Below the pieces are notes generated by a model. That model was given only the letters and a program-made list of their open reading frames with translations. It was not told where the DNA came from and made no database searches. Both the position numbers and the translations under genes were made by a program. Below, piece by piece: positions 5,819 through 14,982 of a stretch of DNA of 36,553 nt. Location of the stretch: positions 1 through 36,553 of the forward strand of contig DBXP01000030.1 of assembly GCA_002309575.1 (NCBI GenBank). The letters are read 5' to 3'. Origin of the DNA: a bacterium UBP6_UBA1209 (GTDB taxonomy: Bacteria > UBP6 > UBA1177). Within the stretch, counting starts at the first letter, position 1. Every line of letters starts with the position of its first letter.

Positions 5819-7717
5819 ATGAGTATAATCAGACAGTTGTCGGAAGATACGATCAACAAGATCAAGGCGGGCGAAGTCGTCGAGAGACCGGCTTCGGTTG
5901 TTAAGGAGCTTGTTGAAAACAGCATCGACGCCGGCGCGAAAAACATAGTCGTCAAGATAAAATCGGGCGGCAAAAAGAGCATCTCGGTCACGGACGACGG
6001 GTGCGGGATGGACGAGGCGGATCTCTATCTTTCGCTCGAAAGGCACGCGACAAGCAAGCTTTCCAAAGTCGAAGACCTCTCGGAGATCGATACGATGGGC
6101 TTCCGCGGCGAGGCTCTTCCGTCGATCGCGTCGGTCACAAATTTTTCGATCACGAGCGCAACGTCCCACGGTGACGGCTACAGGATCGTTTCGAGATACG
6201 GGAAGCTTTCGGAGACAAGAAACGTCTCGGTGCCGAAGGGTACGGAGATCGTTGCCGACGATATATTTTTCAATGTTCCCGTCAGGAAAAAGTTTTTGAA
6301 GAGCGACGAACGCGAATATGCGCTGATCCGCGAGAACCTGATGAAGTTCAGTGTCGTCTACCCGCAGATATCATTCTCGTTTTTCAGCAACGACAGGAAT
6401 CTCTTTACACTTCCGGCTGCGGCATCTCCGGTAGAGCGGATCTCGTCCGTCTGGAAGATCCAGAGCACCTGCATCGGTTCTGCCGAGGCTTCGGATCAGT
6501 CTGTCATGGTCCGCGCCTTTGTTCCCGATCCGACAGTCAGTATCCAGTCGCTTTCGGTAGTTGCGGTAAACCGGCGCATTATTTCGGACAGGCTTGTCAA
6601 TGCGGCGATCATGAGAACTTTCAAAGATGCTGTTGGCGGCGAATTCCGCACCTCTGTCGTGATTTTTATCGACTGTGAGCCGGCATTTGTCGATGTCAAC
6701 GTCCATCCGTCAAAGCAGGAGGTCCGTTTCCGCGACACGAATCTTGTCGCAAATCTTGTCCGGACCTCCATTGTTTCGGCACTTGCGGATCTGCGCTCTT
6801 CGCAGGCGGAGCCGGAAAAGCGTCCCCAGCCTCCCGCTCAGCCTGAAAAAACTGTGCCGGAGATCAAGGCAAAAGAGGTGAGGGTAGAAAAGGACGATCC
6901 TCTCCTGAAGATGAAACCTTCATCCGACGGGCTGATCCACGGCAAAATAGATCCTAAAAATATTGCTCCAATAAAAACAAGTATTTATGAAAAAAAGAGC
7001 GCGGAGTTCGAGAGTGAAAAACCGGATCTCCCGCAACAGGATCATCTCGCCCAGCGTGAAGAGGTCTATGCCCCTAAGCCATTGAAAAACCAGCCGAAAC
7101 CGGCGGAGCAGACAACCTTCCAGCCGCTTTTTTCAATGAAGATCGAGAACTACAAAAAGGTCGGTGTGCTCTTCGGAGTCTACATTATTCTTGAAGTCGA
7201 GAACGGGGTCATTTTTCTTGACCAGCACGCGGCGCACGAGAGGATGACCTACAACAGGCTCCGCAAAATTTATTCCGACAGCGAGAAGCTGAGTCAGCTT
7301 CTTATCAGTCCTGTAATGATAAGGATCTCGCCGTCAGAAAAACTGGTCCTTGAAGAAAATCTTAATAAATTCACTGATTTGGCTTTTGATATCTCTCTTC
7401 TGGACGATTCGACGGCCGTTCTCAGGGCGATTCCGGCAATCGGTTTCGATACCGACTGGGAAAAGCTTGTGAAGGGGATGCTCGGTGAAATTTCCGAGTA
7501 CGGTCATACAGCTGAATTTGACGATTTTCTGCTTTCGCATATCGCCCAGAGAGCCTGCAAGACTTCGGTCAGGCGAAACGACCTTCTGCACGACGCCGAG
7601 ATCGACGCGCTTGTAGAGATGATCAACAGAAGCGACTATCTGACCTGTCCGCACGGCCGCCCGTTCTTCTTCACGATGAGCAGAAACGAGTTTGAAAAGA
7701 GGGTCCAGCGTAAATGA
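5819..7717 (+). CDS. mutL: DNA mismatch repair protein MutL
   Basis: This is a GHKL-type ATPase that couples MutS mismatch recognition to strand removal. The 632-residue length is normal. The N-terminal ATPase domain (about 1-330) shows the nucleotide-binding motifs: ELVENSIDAGA (catalytic Glu), DDGCGM and GFRGEAL. A Pro/Lys-rich linker covers about 335-440. The C-terminal domain carries the endonuclease motifs: DQHAAHERMTY (468-478), ACK (579-581) and CPHGRP (610-615). The last position of the DQHA(x)2E(x)4E motif is Asn479 instead of Glu. The presence of the other metal-site motifs indicates a nicking MutL as in bacteria without MutH. It starts 3 nt after the membrane protein gene and overlaps miaA by 4 nt. 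Confidence 0.96.
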   Translation: MSIIRQLSEDTINKIKAGEVVERPASVVKELVENSIDAGAKNIVVKIKSGGKKSISVTDDGCGMDEADLYLSLERHATSKLSKVEDLSEIDTMGFRGEALPSIASVTNFSITSATSHGDGYRIVSRYGKLSETRNVSVPKGTEIVADDIFFNVPVRKKFLKSDEREYALIRENLMKFSVVYPQISFSFFSNDRNLFTLPAAASPVERISSVWKIQSTCIGSAEASDQSVMVRAFVPDPTVSIQSLSVVAVNRRIISDRLVNAAIMRTFKDAVGGEFRTSVVIFIDCEPAFVDVNVHPSKQEVRFRDTNLVANLVRTSIVSALADLRSSQAEPEKRPQPPAQPEKTVPEIKAKEVRVEKDDPLLKMKPSSDGLIHGKIDPKNIAPIKTSIYEKKSAEFESEKPDLPQQDHLAQREEVYAPKPLKNQPKPAEQTTFQPLFSMKIENYKKVGVLFGVYIILEVENGVIFLDQHAAHERMTYNRLRKIYSDSEKLSQLLISPVMIRISPSEKLVLEENLNKFTDLAFDISLLDDSTAVLRAIPAIGFDTDWEKLVKGMLGEISEYGHTAEFDDFLLSHIAQRACKTSVRRNDLLHDAEIDALVEMINRSDYLTCPHGRPFFFTMSRNEFEKRVQRK

Positions 7718-8646
7718 GACCGCTCTTTATTTTGGGGGCTACAGCCTCCGGAAAGACCGGAGCCGCGCTTGATGCCGCGCTGAGGCTGGGAGGAGAGATC
7801 GTCGGAGCCGACTCTGTTCAGATCTACCGAGATCTTGTGATCGGTTCGGCTGCTCCGTCATACGCCGAGAGGGCGCTTGTTCCGCATCATCTTATCGGGA
7901 CGGAAGAGCTGGGAAATGAGATAAATGCCGGGATCTACATCAAAAAAGCAAAGGAAGCCATTTCAGATATCATCGGTCGCGGAAAGCTGCCGATAGTTGT
8001 CGGCGGGACAAATTTTTATGTCGACGCGCTTCTCAACGGTCTTTCGCCTGTGCCGGAAATCGATGCCGGGGTGAAAGCAGCTGTCGACGAAAGATGTTCC
8101 GCCAGGGAGACTTCGGAGCTCTTCGACGAGCTTGTGAGAATAGATCCTGTCTGGGCTGGACAGATATCTTCGAGCAACGACAGACAGCGGATTTTGCGCG
8201 GTATCGAGGTCTTCACGGCAACAAAGATCCGTCTCAGCGACTGGAACAAAATGGAGCGGACAGGCGGGCTCGGTATGCCGTGCGCAGTCGTCGGGATAGA
8301 TATCGGGCGTGAAAAACTCTACGAAAGGATCAACCTCAGGGCTTCCCGGATAGTTGAAAACGGTGTGATCGACGAGGTGAGGCGGGTGAATCTCAAGGGA
8401 TTCTCTTCGCAGAACTGCAAGGCGCTGAGATCGATCGGCTATCTTGAAACCGAGATGTACCTGAAGGGCGAGATCCCCGATACCGCGTCGCTGGCCGAAG
8501 AGATCGCAAAAAACACACGACATCTGGCGAAGCGCCAGCTTACATGGCTGAGAGGCATGAAGGGTATTGTGTGGAAAAATACCGAAGAAATTCAGAAATT
8601 TATGGACGAAATTCGTCTGGAGCCAGAGGATGACAAGGTACATTGA
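7714..8646 (+). CDS. miaA: tRNA dimethylallyltransferase MiaA
   Basis: MiaA transfers a dimethylallyl group to N6 of A37 in tRNAs that read UNN codons. The 310-residue length fits the family. Visible motifs are the P-loop GATASGKT (8-15), the conserved DSVQIYRD (normally DSxQ-Y), PHHLIG, VVGGTNFYVDALLNGL, and the insert and C-terminal region with SIGYLE and TRHLAKRQLTW. The start ATG overlaps the mutL stop as ATGA. The mutL-miaA order recurs in many bacteria. Its 3' end overlaps mfd by 17 nt. Confidence 0.95.
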   Translation: MRPLFILGATASGKTGAALDAALRLGGEIVGADSVQIYRDLVIGSAAPSYAERALVPHHLIGTEELGNEINAGIYIKKAKEAISDIIGRGKLPIVVGGTNFYVDALLNGLSPVPEIDAGVKAAVDERCSARETSELFDELVRIDPVWAGQISSSNDRQRILRGIEVFTATKIRLSDWNKMERTGGLGMPCAVVGIDIGREKLYERINLRASRIVENGVIDEVRRVNLKGFSSQNCKALRSIGYLETEMYLKGEIPDTASLAEEIAKNTRHLAKRQLTWLRGMKGIVWKNTEEIQKFMDEIRLEPEDDKVH

Positions 8647-11600
8647 ATCCTCTCCTGACGCCTTTCCGGTCCTGGCGGTCGAGCTCTTCAAAACTCACGG
8701 GAAACTGCTCATCGAGGTGCCCTCTCACAAGGAAGCGACCCTGCTTTCAAACGCGCTCTCGGCCTTCAGACTGAAGTCACTCCTCTTTTCGCCGCAGTTT
8801 CTGCTGCTTGAGCGCAGCGGGGAGGATTTCGACCTTCAGAAGTCGTATGCCGAGCTCGATTCGGATCCCGATGTCGTTGTTACGACCCCGTTGGGAGGCA
8901 GGCTTTATCTGCCGGATTCTGCCGCCGGACAGGTTTTTCATAAAAATTCGTACTACCGCCTTTCGGAAGTGGCAGCCTCGCTTGTGAACGCAGGCTACAG
9001 ACGGGTCCAGATCGTCCGTGACGCAGGGGAGTTCGCGCAGCGCGGCGATATACTGGATATCGGGACCTTTATCGCCGGCAAGGGCGTGAGGCTCGAGTTC
9101 TTTGACGACGAGCTCGAAAATATTTCGCTCTTCTGGTATTCGACCCAGCGCAACTGGAAAAGCCTTGACGAGGTCAGGATCCCGATGCTCTTCTTTTCTA
9201 ACAAACTTCGGGACGACTGGCAGAGCCGGCTTTCAGACAAAAGGAACGGGATCTCGATGCAGGATGTCCTGAAGGGCGAGGAGCTTATCGAGTCGGGACT
9301 CTTCGGCAAGTGGGATTTCTTCCCTCTGATCGCAGGCGGAAAGACCATTTGGGACAGGTTCGGCGGAAAGCGCGTGCGCTTCGAGGGCAACAGGGTCGAA
9401 ACGCTGAAGGTCCAGGATCTTGCGACACTTGAAAAAGAGAGGGCAAAGCGTCTGGAGGAGGGGAATTTTCTTCCTTTCGGGATCGACGCCTATTTCGACG
9501 ACAGGAAGATCGATTTCGACTTCGAGGTGAGCCAGCTCTTTTCAGTCGCTGACGAGATCGAAAAGTTCCCGACTGTCCACAGGACACTTGCGCCGAATCT
9601 CCAGAAGGAGCCGGGGTTCGTGCTGAACAAGCTTGCTTCCGACAACTCGAATGTCGTTATCTTTGCGAAGCCGAACGAGGTCGATCCGCTTGTCGAAGTC
9701 GCCGCGAAGAGCGATATTTCGGTCCTGCAGCTTGAAGATCTGCCTCTCAAAATGTCGGCTGACGCAGTCATCGTAATCGAGAAAAGCGCCTGGTTTTCGC
9801 CGGAATCCATCGTCGAAATCCCGTCAAAAAAACTGGCTCTGCTCTCGTCAGAAATCTTTAAATTCACTCCGGCATCAGCGAAAAAGAGAAAGTTCGACGC
9901 CCAGGAGTACCAGGAGAACAAAATATTCGAGCTGAGCAGTCTGACTCCGGGCGAATATGTCGTCCACTACCGCTTCGGGATCGGCGTCTACGAGGGGACG
10001 AAGCGGATGAACGGCACTGACTGCCTTGTTCTGCGCTACGAAAAGGGCGACAAGCTCTATGTCCCGGTCTACAACATGCACTACATCTACAGATACCGCT
10101 GGGATGAGGGGGTGCTCCCTAAGATAAGTTCGCTAAGGAACAACCTCTGGCAGCAGACGGTGAGCAAGGTCCGCTCCGAGATCGAAAAGGTTGCTGCCCG
10201 GATCCTGGAGCTCTACGCCGAGCGCGGGCTTGAAACAGGGCGGCCGATGGCGGTCGATACCCAGATGTACCGCGAGTTCGAAAAGGGTTTCCCTTACCGT
10301 GAAACTCCCGACCAGAGGCGTTCGATCCTTGAGCTCGAAAAGGATCTGGCGGGCCGTGAGATCACCGACCGCCTGCTCTGCGGAGATGTCGGCTTCGGCA
10401 AAACCGAGGTCGCGATGCGCGGCTGCATGATCGCCGTCGCAAACGGGATGCAGGCTGTTATCCTGGCGCCGACTACGGTCCTTGTCTCTCAGCATCTGAG
10501 GACCCTCAGGGAGCGCTTCGCCAATATGCCAGTAAAGATAGAGATGCTTTCGAGGCTTTACGATAAAACCAAACAAAATCAAGTCGTTGCTGATCTTGAA
10601 TCTGGAAATGTCGATATCGTCGTAGGCACTCACAGACTGCTCGGGAAGGATGTGAAATTCAAGAATCTCGGTTTTCTTGTGATAGACGAGGAGCACCGCT
10701 TCGGAGTTGCCCACAAGGAGCGGATCAAGGAGATGAAGCGTGGCCTTGCGACACTTTCGATGACGGCTACGCCGATCCCGAGGACGCTCCAGATGTCGCT
10801 TCTGGGTGTCCGGAAGATCTCGTTCATCCGTACAGCTCCGGGAGACCGGAAAAGCATAAGGACCTACATTCTCGAGTACAGCGAGGAGATAATAAAGGAT
10901 GCGATACTGACGGAGCTCGCACGCGACGGCCAGGTCTATTTCGTGCACAACCGGATCGCGAACCTGAGTGTCATAAAGACGCGCCTGCAGCAGCTGATAC
11001 CCGGGCTGAGAGTGGCTATAGCGCACGGTCAGATGGATGTCGACGAGCTTGAAAACGTCATGGTCCGCTTCGTCAACCGCGATTTCGACCTGTTGCTTGC
11101 GACCTCGCTTATCGAGTCGGGCATCGATATCCCGCTTGTAAATACGATCATCATCGACCGTGCCGACCTCTTCGGAATGGCTCAGCTCTACCAGCTCAGG
11201 GGCAGGGTAGGCCGCTGGAACCGCGAGGCGAAGGCCTTTTTCTTCGTTCCGAGCCTCAACCGGATAACGCAGGAGTCGTATGCAAGGCTTGCTGCGATAA
11301 AGCGCTTCGACAAGCTGGGAAGCGGCTACGAGGTCGCGATGGAGGATCTCAGCATCCGCGGCGGCGGCAATATTCTGGGTATGAGCCAGTCGGGAAAACT
11401 GAAAAATGTGGGGTACGACACCTACCTCGAGATGCTGAAAAACAGGATCGAAGAGCTGAAGACCGGAGTCCCGCACGTTGACAACAATTTTGATATTTCG
11501 ACCGATCTGAACGCGAATATTCCCGAAAGCTACATCCCTGATACTGAGCTCAGGATCGGTTTTTACCGGAAGATCGCCGAGCTTTCGTCTCTTGACGAGC

Positions 11601-11905
11601 TCAACTGGATCCACTCGACGCTTGCCGAGATGTTCGGTGAGATCCCGGAGGAGACTGAGAACCTCTTCAAGCTGACGAGGCTCAAAATCATCGCGATAAG
11701 CTGCGGCGCTGTTGCGGTTTCGATCGGAAAAAGTCATTTTACGATCACATTCGGAGCGGGCTTCATACCAAAAGACATGGAGGAGCTTTTTGCATTTCTG
11801 GCAAGGCGCAGGGGAGTCTTTTCCGGCGGAAGCGCAATAAAGTTCGAGATTTCGGGGATCGACGATGTCGGTGAGATCATTCTCGGGCTCAAGGAGTTAT
11901 GTTAG
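8630..11905 (+). CDS. mfd: Transcription-repair coupling factor Mfd
   Basis: Mfd is an ATP-dependent translocase that displaces stalled RNA polymerase and recruits UvrA. ATG 8630 gives 1091 residues, somewhat short of the usual 1150 or so, the difference lying in the N-terminal UvrB-like part. The order is a UvrB-like region (about 1-350), a linker, an RNA polymerase interaction domain (YVVHYRFGIGVYEG onward, about 440-520), and a RecG-like helicase. Helicase motifs are GDVGFGKTE (585-593), DEEH (686-689) and SMTATPIPRTL, with a later QLRGRVGR. The C-terminal TRCF domain follows. An upstream in-frame start at 8567 lies deep inside miaA and is disfavoured. The next gene, galE, begins 61 nt downstream. 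Confidence 0.95.
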   Translation: MTRYIESSPDAFPVLAVELFKTHGKLLIEVPSHKEATLLSNALSAFRLKSLLFSPQFLLLERSGEDFDLQKSYAELDSDPDVVVTTPLGGRLYLPDSAAGQVFHKNSYYRLSEVAASLVNAGYRRVQIVRDAGEFAQRGDILDIGTFIAGKGVRLEFFDDELENISLFWYSTQRNWKSLDEVRIPMLFFSNKLRDDWQSRLSDKRNGISMQDVLKGEELIESGLFGKWDFFPLIAGGKTIWDRFGGKRVRFEGNRVETLKVQDLATLEKERAKRLEEGNFLPFGIDAYFDDRKIDFDFEVSQLFSVADEIEKFPTVHRTLAPNLQKEPGFVLNKLASDNSNVVIFAKPNEVDPLVEVAAKSDISVLQLEDLPLKMSADAVIVIEKSAWFSPESIVEIPSKKLALLSSEIFKFTPASAKKRKFDAQEYQENKIFELSSLTPGEYVVHYRFGIGVYEGTKRMNGTDCLVLRYEKGDKLYVPVYNMHYIYRYRWDEGVLPKISSLRNNLWQQTVSKVRSEIEKVAARILELYAERGLETGRPMAVDTQMYREFEKGFPYRETPDQRRSILELEKDLAGREITDRLLCGDVGFGKTEVAMRGCMIAVANGMQAVILAPTTVLVSQHLRTLRERFANMPVKIEMLSRLYDKTKQNQVVADLESGNVDIVVGTHRLLGKDVKFKNLGFLVIDEEHRFGVAHKERIKEMKRGLATLSMTATPIPRTLQMSLLGVRKISFIRTAPGDRKSIRTYILEYSEEIIKDAILTELARDGQVYFVHNRIANLSVIKTRLQQLIPGLRVAIAHGQMDVDELENVMVRFVNRDFDLLLATSLIESGIDIPLVNTIIIDRADLFGMAQLYQLRGRVGRWNREAKAFFFVPSLNRITQESYARLAAIKRFDKLGSGYEVAMEDLSIRGGGNILGMSQSGKLKNVGYDTYLEMLKNRIEELKTGVPHVDNNFDISTDLNANIPESYIPDTELRIGFYRKIAELSSLDELNWIHSTLAEMFGEIPEETENLFKLTRLKIIAISCGAVAVSIGKSHFTITFGAGFIPKDMEELFAFLARRRGVFSGGSAIKFEISGIDDVGEIILGLKELC

Positions 11906-11966
11906 TAGAAAAATTTAATATTTTGAGTAGAATAATGCGTTATTTTTCCTTTTTCAGGAGACGAGG

Positions 11967-12986
11967 ATGAAGATTTTGGTTACGGGCGGTGCGGGGTTTA
12001 TCGGCTCCCACACCTGCGTTGAACTTGTCAACCGCGGCTATGAAGTAGTTATCATTGATAATTTTGTCAATTCAAGCAAAAGATCCCTGGACAGGATCTG
12101 TGAAATAACGGGGGTGATGCCGATACTTTATGAGGCGGATGTCCGTGATGAATCTGTGCTTTCGGAAATTTTCGGCGAGCACGAAATCGACTGCGTTATC
12201 CACTTCGCCGGTCTGAAGGCTGTCGGAGAATCTGTGGCTATGCCGCTCAGATACTATGAAAACAACCTCGGTTCAACTATCGCCCTTTGCAACGCGATGA
12301 AGCGCAATTCGGTGAAAAAACTGATCTTTTCATCGTCTGCTACAGTCTATGCGTCAGGTGCCGAGCCGCCTTTTTCCGAAGGATCGCCGACTGGCGGCTG
12401 TACGAATCCTTACGGTTGGACAAAGTATTTCGGCGAACAGATAATCCGTGACGCTGCCAGGGCCGAGGGTGACTGGAGCGTGGCGCTTCTCCGCTACTTC
12501 AATCCGGTCGGGGCGCATAAATCGGGGCTCATCGGCGAGGATCCGCAGGGTATCCCGAACAATCTGATGCCCTTTATCTGTCAGGTAGCGTCAGGAAGGC
12601 GCGAAAAACTCAACATTTTCGGAAACGACTATCCGACGCCTGACGGGACCGGTGTCCGCGACTATATCCATGTCGTAGATCTGGCTTTGGGACACGTGGC
12701 GGCAATAGACTATCTTTCAAAAAATGTCGGAGAATCTGTCTTCAACCTCGGGACCGGCAAAGGCTACAGCGTTCTGGAGATGGTCAAGACCTTTGAACGT
12801 GTCAACGACATAAAGATCCCGTATGAGATTGTCGGAAGGCGTCCCGGAGACCTGGCCGTTTCATTTACAAATACTGACAGAAGCGCCGGTGTCTTAGGCT
12901 GGAAGGCGACGCTCGGGCTTGATGACATGTGCCGCGACGCATGGAACTGGCAGAAGAAAAATCCCAACGGTTATAGTGGCTTATAA
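11967..12986 (+). CDS. galE: UDP-glucose 4-epimerase
   Basis: This extended short-chain dehydrogenase/reductase interconverts UDP-glucose and UDP-galactose with bound NAD. The product has 339 residues, normal for GalE. The N-terminal GGAGFIGSH is the NAD-binding glycine motif. The catalytic set includes SSSATVY and YGWTK (Tyr149, Lys153). The C-terminal part has the GalE-type YFNPVGAH and GTGVRDYIHVVDLA. AGGAG (11956-11960) precedes the ATG. The 61-nt gap to mfd is AT-rich and may hold a promoter, but none is convincing. It is followed 18 nt later by the CBM9-like lipoprotein gene. Confidence 0.93.
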   Translation: MKILVTGGAGFIGSHTCVELVNRGYEVVIIDNFVNSSKRSLDRICEITGVMPILYEADVRDESVLSEIFGEHEIDCVIHFAGLKAVGESVAMPLRYYENNLGSTIALCNAMKRNSVKKLIFSSSATVYASGAEPPFSEGSPTGGCTNPYGWTKYFGEQIIRDAARAEGDWSVALLRYFNPVGAHKSGLIGEDPQGIPNNLMPFICQVASGRREKLNIFGNDYPTPDGTGVRDYIHVVDLALGHVAAIDYLSKNVGESVFNLGTGKGYSVLEMVKTFERVNDIKIPYEIVGRRPGDLAVSFTNTDRSAGVLGWKATLGLDDMCRDAWNWQKKNPNGYSGL

Positions 12987-13004
12987 ATATTAATGGAGAT
13001 CGAG

Positions 13005-14204
13005 ATGAAAAATTTTTTCAGATTTTTGGTTTCAGCAGCGCTATGCTGCCTTGTTTTCGCCTGCTCTCCGGCGCACGAGGGGATCGTTTCGGAATCGGAG
13101 ATGTCAAAGCTTACGGTAAAAACCGATATGTCGCTCGATGACGGCAAGATCGAGCTTTTGGGTTACTTCGTCGAGCCTATCAAGCCGCGTCACGGCGAGC
13201 CTTTCAAGGTCACGACCTACTGGCGTTTCAAGGAGCAGATCCCTGAAGGCTACGAGCTTTTCCTCCACTTTGAGAGCGAAGACGGCCAGGAGCGCTTTAC
13301 GAAAAACCAGAAGTTCCTTAACGGTGCTGTCAAGGAGCTTGCTCTCGGAAAGATCATCATGAACAAGACCGAAGTCGAAAAGATCCCGCAGTCCTTCGAT
13401 ACCGACGAGATGTATATCCGCGGCGGCTTTTTCAAGGATAACGAGCGCCTGACCCCTGACGCAAAATCCAACGACGGCAAGAAGAGAATGAATATCGGAC
13501 ACCTCAAGATCTCGAAGCCGAACATCAAGAGAAAAAGCATGGATGTCTTTGTAATCGCCGGAAATTCACGCGATCAGACGAAGGTGGACGGAGTGCTTCG
13601 CGAATCATACTGGCAGAATGCGTCGCGTGACGACAAATTCTGGGTCTCCGACGGTTCGGCGCTCAGCAAGGCTGAAACTGCCGTCATGACGGTCATGGAT
13701 CACAACTATCTTTATGTCGCTTTTGACGTTAAGGACAGCGATATCCATGCGGAGCTCAAGGAGAACGACGCTCCGATCTACGACCACGACGATGTCGTCG
13801 AGATATTTATCGACCCGACAGGAACTGCTGATCCTTACTATGAGATCCAGGTTTCGGCAGCCGGTGTGAAGTTCGATTCGAGATTCAACGGCAGAAGAAA
13901 GAACAGGACCGACAGCTGGGATTCCGGCATAAAGTATGCAGTCAATCTCAACGGTACCCTCAACGATCCGTCGGATGAAGATACGGGCTGGAGCGCAGAA
14001 ATAGCTATCCCTTGGAAATCATTGGTACAAACTCCGCCAAAAGACGGCGACACATGGAAGGTCTTCTTCCACAGGATCAACAGATACAGCAACAAAAAAT
14101 CGACAAGCGAAGACTTCACTTCATGGACTCCGGCATATTCCGGCGACCTTCACAACATAAAATTTATGGGTAACCTTGTATTTGTCTATGAGGAGATTCT
14201 TTAG
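13005..14204 (+). CDS. Lipoprotein with C-terminal CBM9-like (carbohydrate-binding/DOMON-type) domain
   Basis: ATG 13005 gives 399 residues and is preferred to ATG 12993 because GGAG (12995-12998) is correctly spaced and the signal peptide then begins MKNFF. The lipobox LVFAC places the lipidated Cys at 20. Residues about 30-165 look like an immunoglobulin-type beta domain. Residues about 175-399 match the CBM9-like fold: TKVDGVLRESYW, LYVAFDVKDSD, DDVVEIFIDP, then the YYEIQVSAAG and GWSAEIAIPWKSL segments. Such domains bind sugars or haem; the ligand here is not predictable. It lies between galE and a LytM-like gene that overlaps its end by 17 nt. An outer-membrane or periplasmic location is expected. 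Confidence 0.8.
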   Translation: MKNFFRFLVSAALCCLVFACSPAHEGIVSESEMSKLTVKTDMSLDDGKIELLGYFVEPIKPRHGEPFKVTTYWRFKEQIPEGYELFLHFESEDGQERFTKNQKFLNGAVKELALGKIIMNKTEVEKIPQSFDTDEMYIRGGFFKDNERLTPDAKSNDGKKRMNIGHLKISKPNIKRKSMDVFVIAGNSRDQTKVDGVLRESYWQNASRDDKFWVSDGSALSKAETAVMTVMDHNYLYVAFDVKDSDIHAELKENDAPIYDHDDVVEIFIDPTGTADPYYEIQVSAAGVKFDSRFNGRRKNRTDSWDSGIKYAVNLNGTLNDPSDEDTGWSAEIAIPWKSLVQTPPKDGDTWKVFFHRINRYSNKKSTSEDFTSWTPAYSGDLHNIKFMGNLVFVYEEIL

Positions 14205-14982
14205 TTCATTTTTTTCTATTCTTCTCCTCTTTTCCATCCTGCAGGCCGGAGAGTCTGAAAAGACCAGGATCCTGCGTGAACGGCTCGAAAGGGAAAAGAG
14301 CGAAGTCGATTACGACATGAAGGTCTCCGAGCAGGAATACGATGTCACGCTCCTGACGGCATTTAACACCTTGATAAAATATAAGAAGCTGATTTTCCTT
14401 GAAAAATCTACCAGAACTATGCGGGAGAGCTGCCTTGCTTTTGACGACAAATGCCGGCGGCTTTACGACATGTCGCTTGTCTATCTCAAGGGCGAGAAGG
14501 AAAAGACGAAGGCGCTCCTTGACGAGAACGAAAGACTGCTTGACGAGGCTGTAGTGAGGCAGAACAGCCTGAAGGAGAAGCTTGAGCTGCTGAAGAAGGG
14601 GGTGAAGGTGGAGTTTAAAAACATCGCGATAAAACCCGTGATCCCTGAGCTCAAATCAAGTTTCAAGTGTCTTCAGCGCAGAGACTGGAACCCGCGCAGA
14701 GGTGCCTTCGTGAAGGCCGAGGCTGCGGAAAAGATTCCGTTCGACACAGTTATTTCAGATGTCGTGGCACTAGAGAAAGGCTTCGTTATTTCAATGGTTT
14801 ACGGTGAATACAAACTTTACTACGCCTACGCCGGCAGACCTGCTGTCCAGCCAGGAGAGCGCGTAATTTCCGGTACTCAGATTTTCAGCGGAGCGGACGG
14901 AAATCTTAATGCTCCGGGATATGTCCTTATTTTTATTACGAAAAACGGCAATTTTGTTAATCCTGGATTTATGTGCAGGTAG
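14188..14982 (+). CDS. Secreted coiled-coil protein with degenerate LytM (M23-like) domain
   Basis: ATG 14188 gives 264 residues with a signal peptide (RRFFSSFFSILLLFSIL, cleavage near QAGES). A long charged helical region (about 25-150) is predicted coiled coil. The C-terminal 90 residues follow the M23 beta-pattern (GFVISMVYGEYKLYYAYAG, then VQPGERVISGTQIF). The zinc ligands HxxxD and HxH are absent, so it cannot be an active endopeptidase. Coiled coil plus degenerate LytM is the architecture of EnvC/NlpD-type activators of cell-wall amidases, and that is the best functional guess. It overlaps the lipoprotein gene by 17 nt and rsgA by 10 nt, which implies coupled translation. Confidence 0.7.
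   Translation: MRRFFSSFFSILLLFSILQAGESEKTRILRERLEREKSEVDYDMKVSEQEYDVTLLTAFNTLIKYKKLIFLEKSTRTMRESCLAFDDKCRRLYDMSLVYLKGEKEKTKALLDENERLLDEAVVRQNSLKEKLELLKKGVKVEFKNIAIKPVIPELKSSFKCLQRRDWNPRRGAFVKAEAAEKIPFDTVISDVVALEKGFVISMVYGEYKLYYAYAGRPAVQPGERVISGTQIFSGADGNLNAPGYVLIFITKNGNFVNPGFMCR

Noticed and set aside
10133..11737. 534-codon minus-strand frame opposite mfd
   Set aside because: Antisense shadow of the helicase domain of Mfd; Arg/Asp-rich and without a family.
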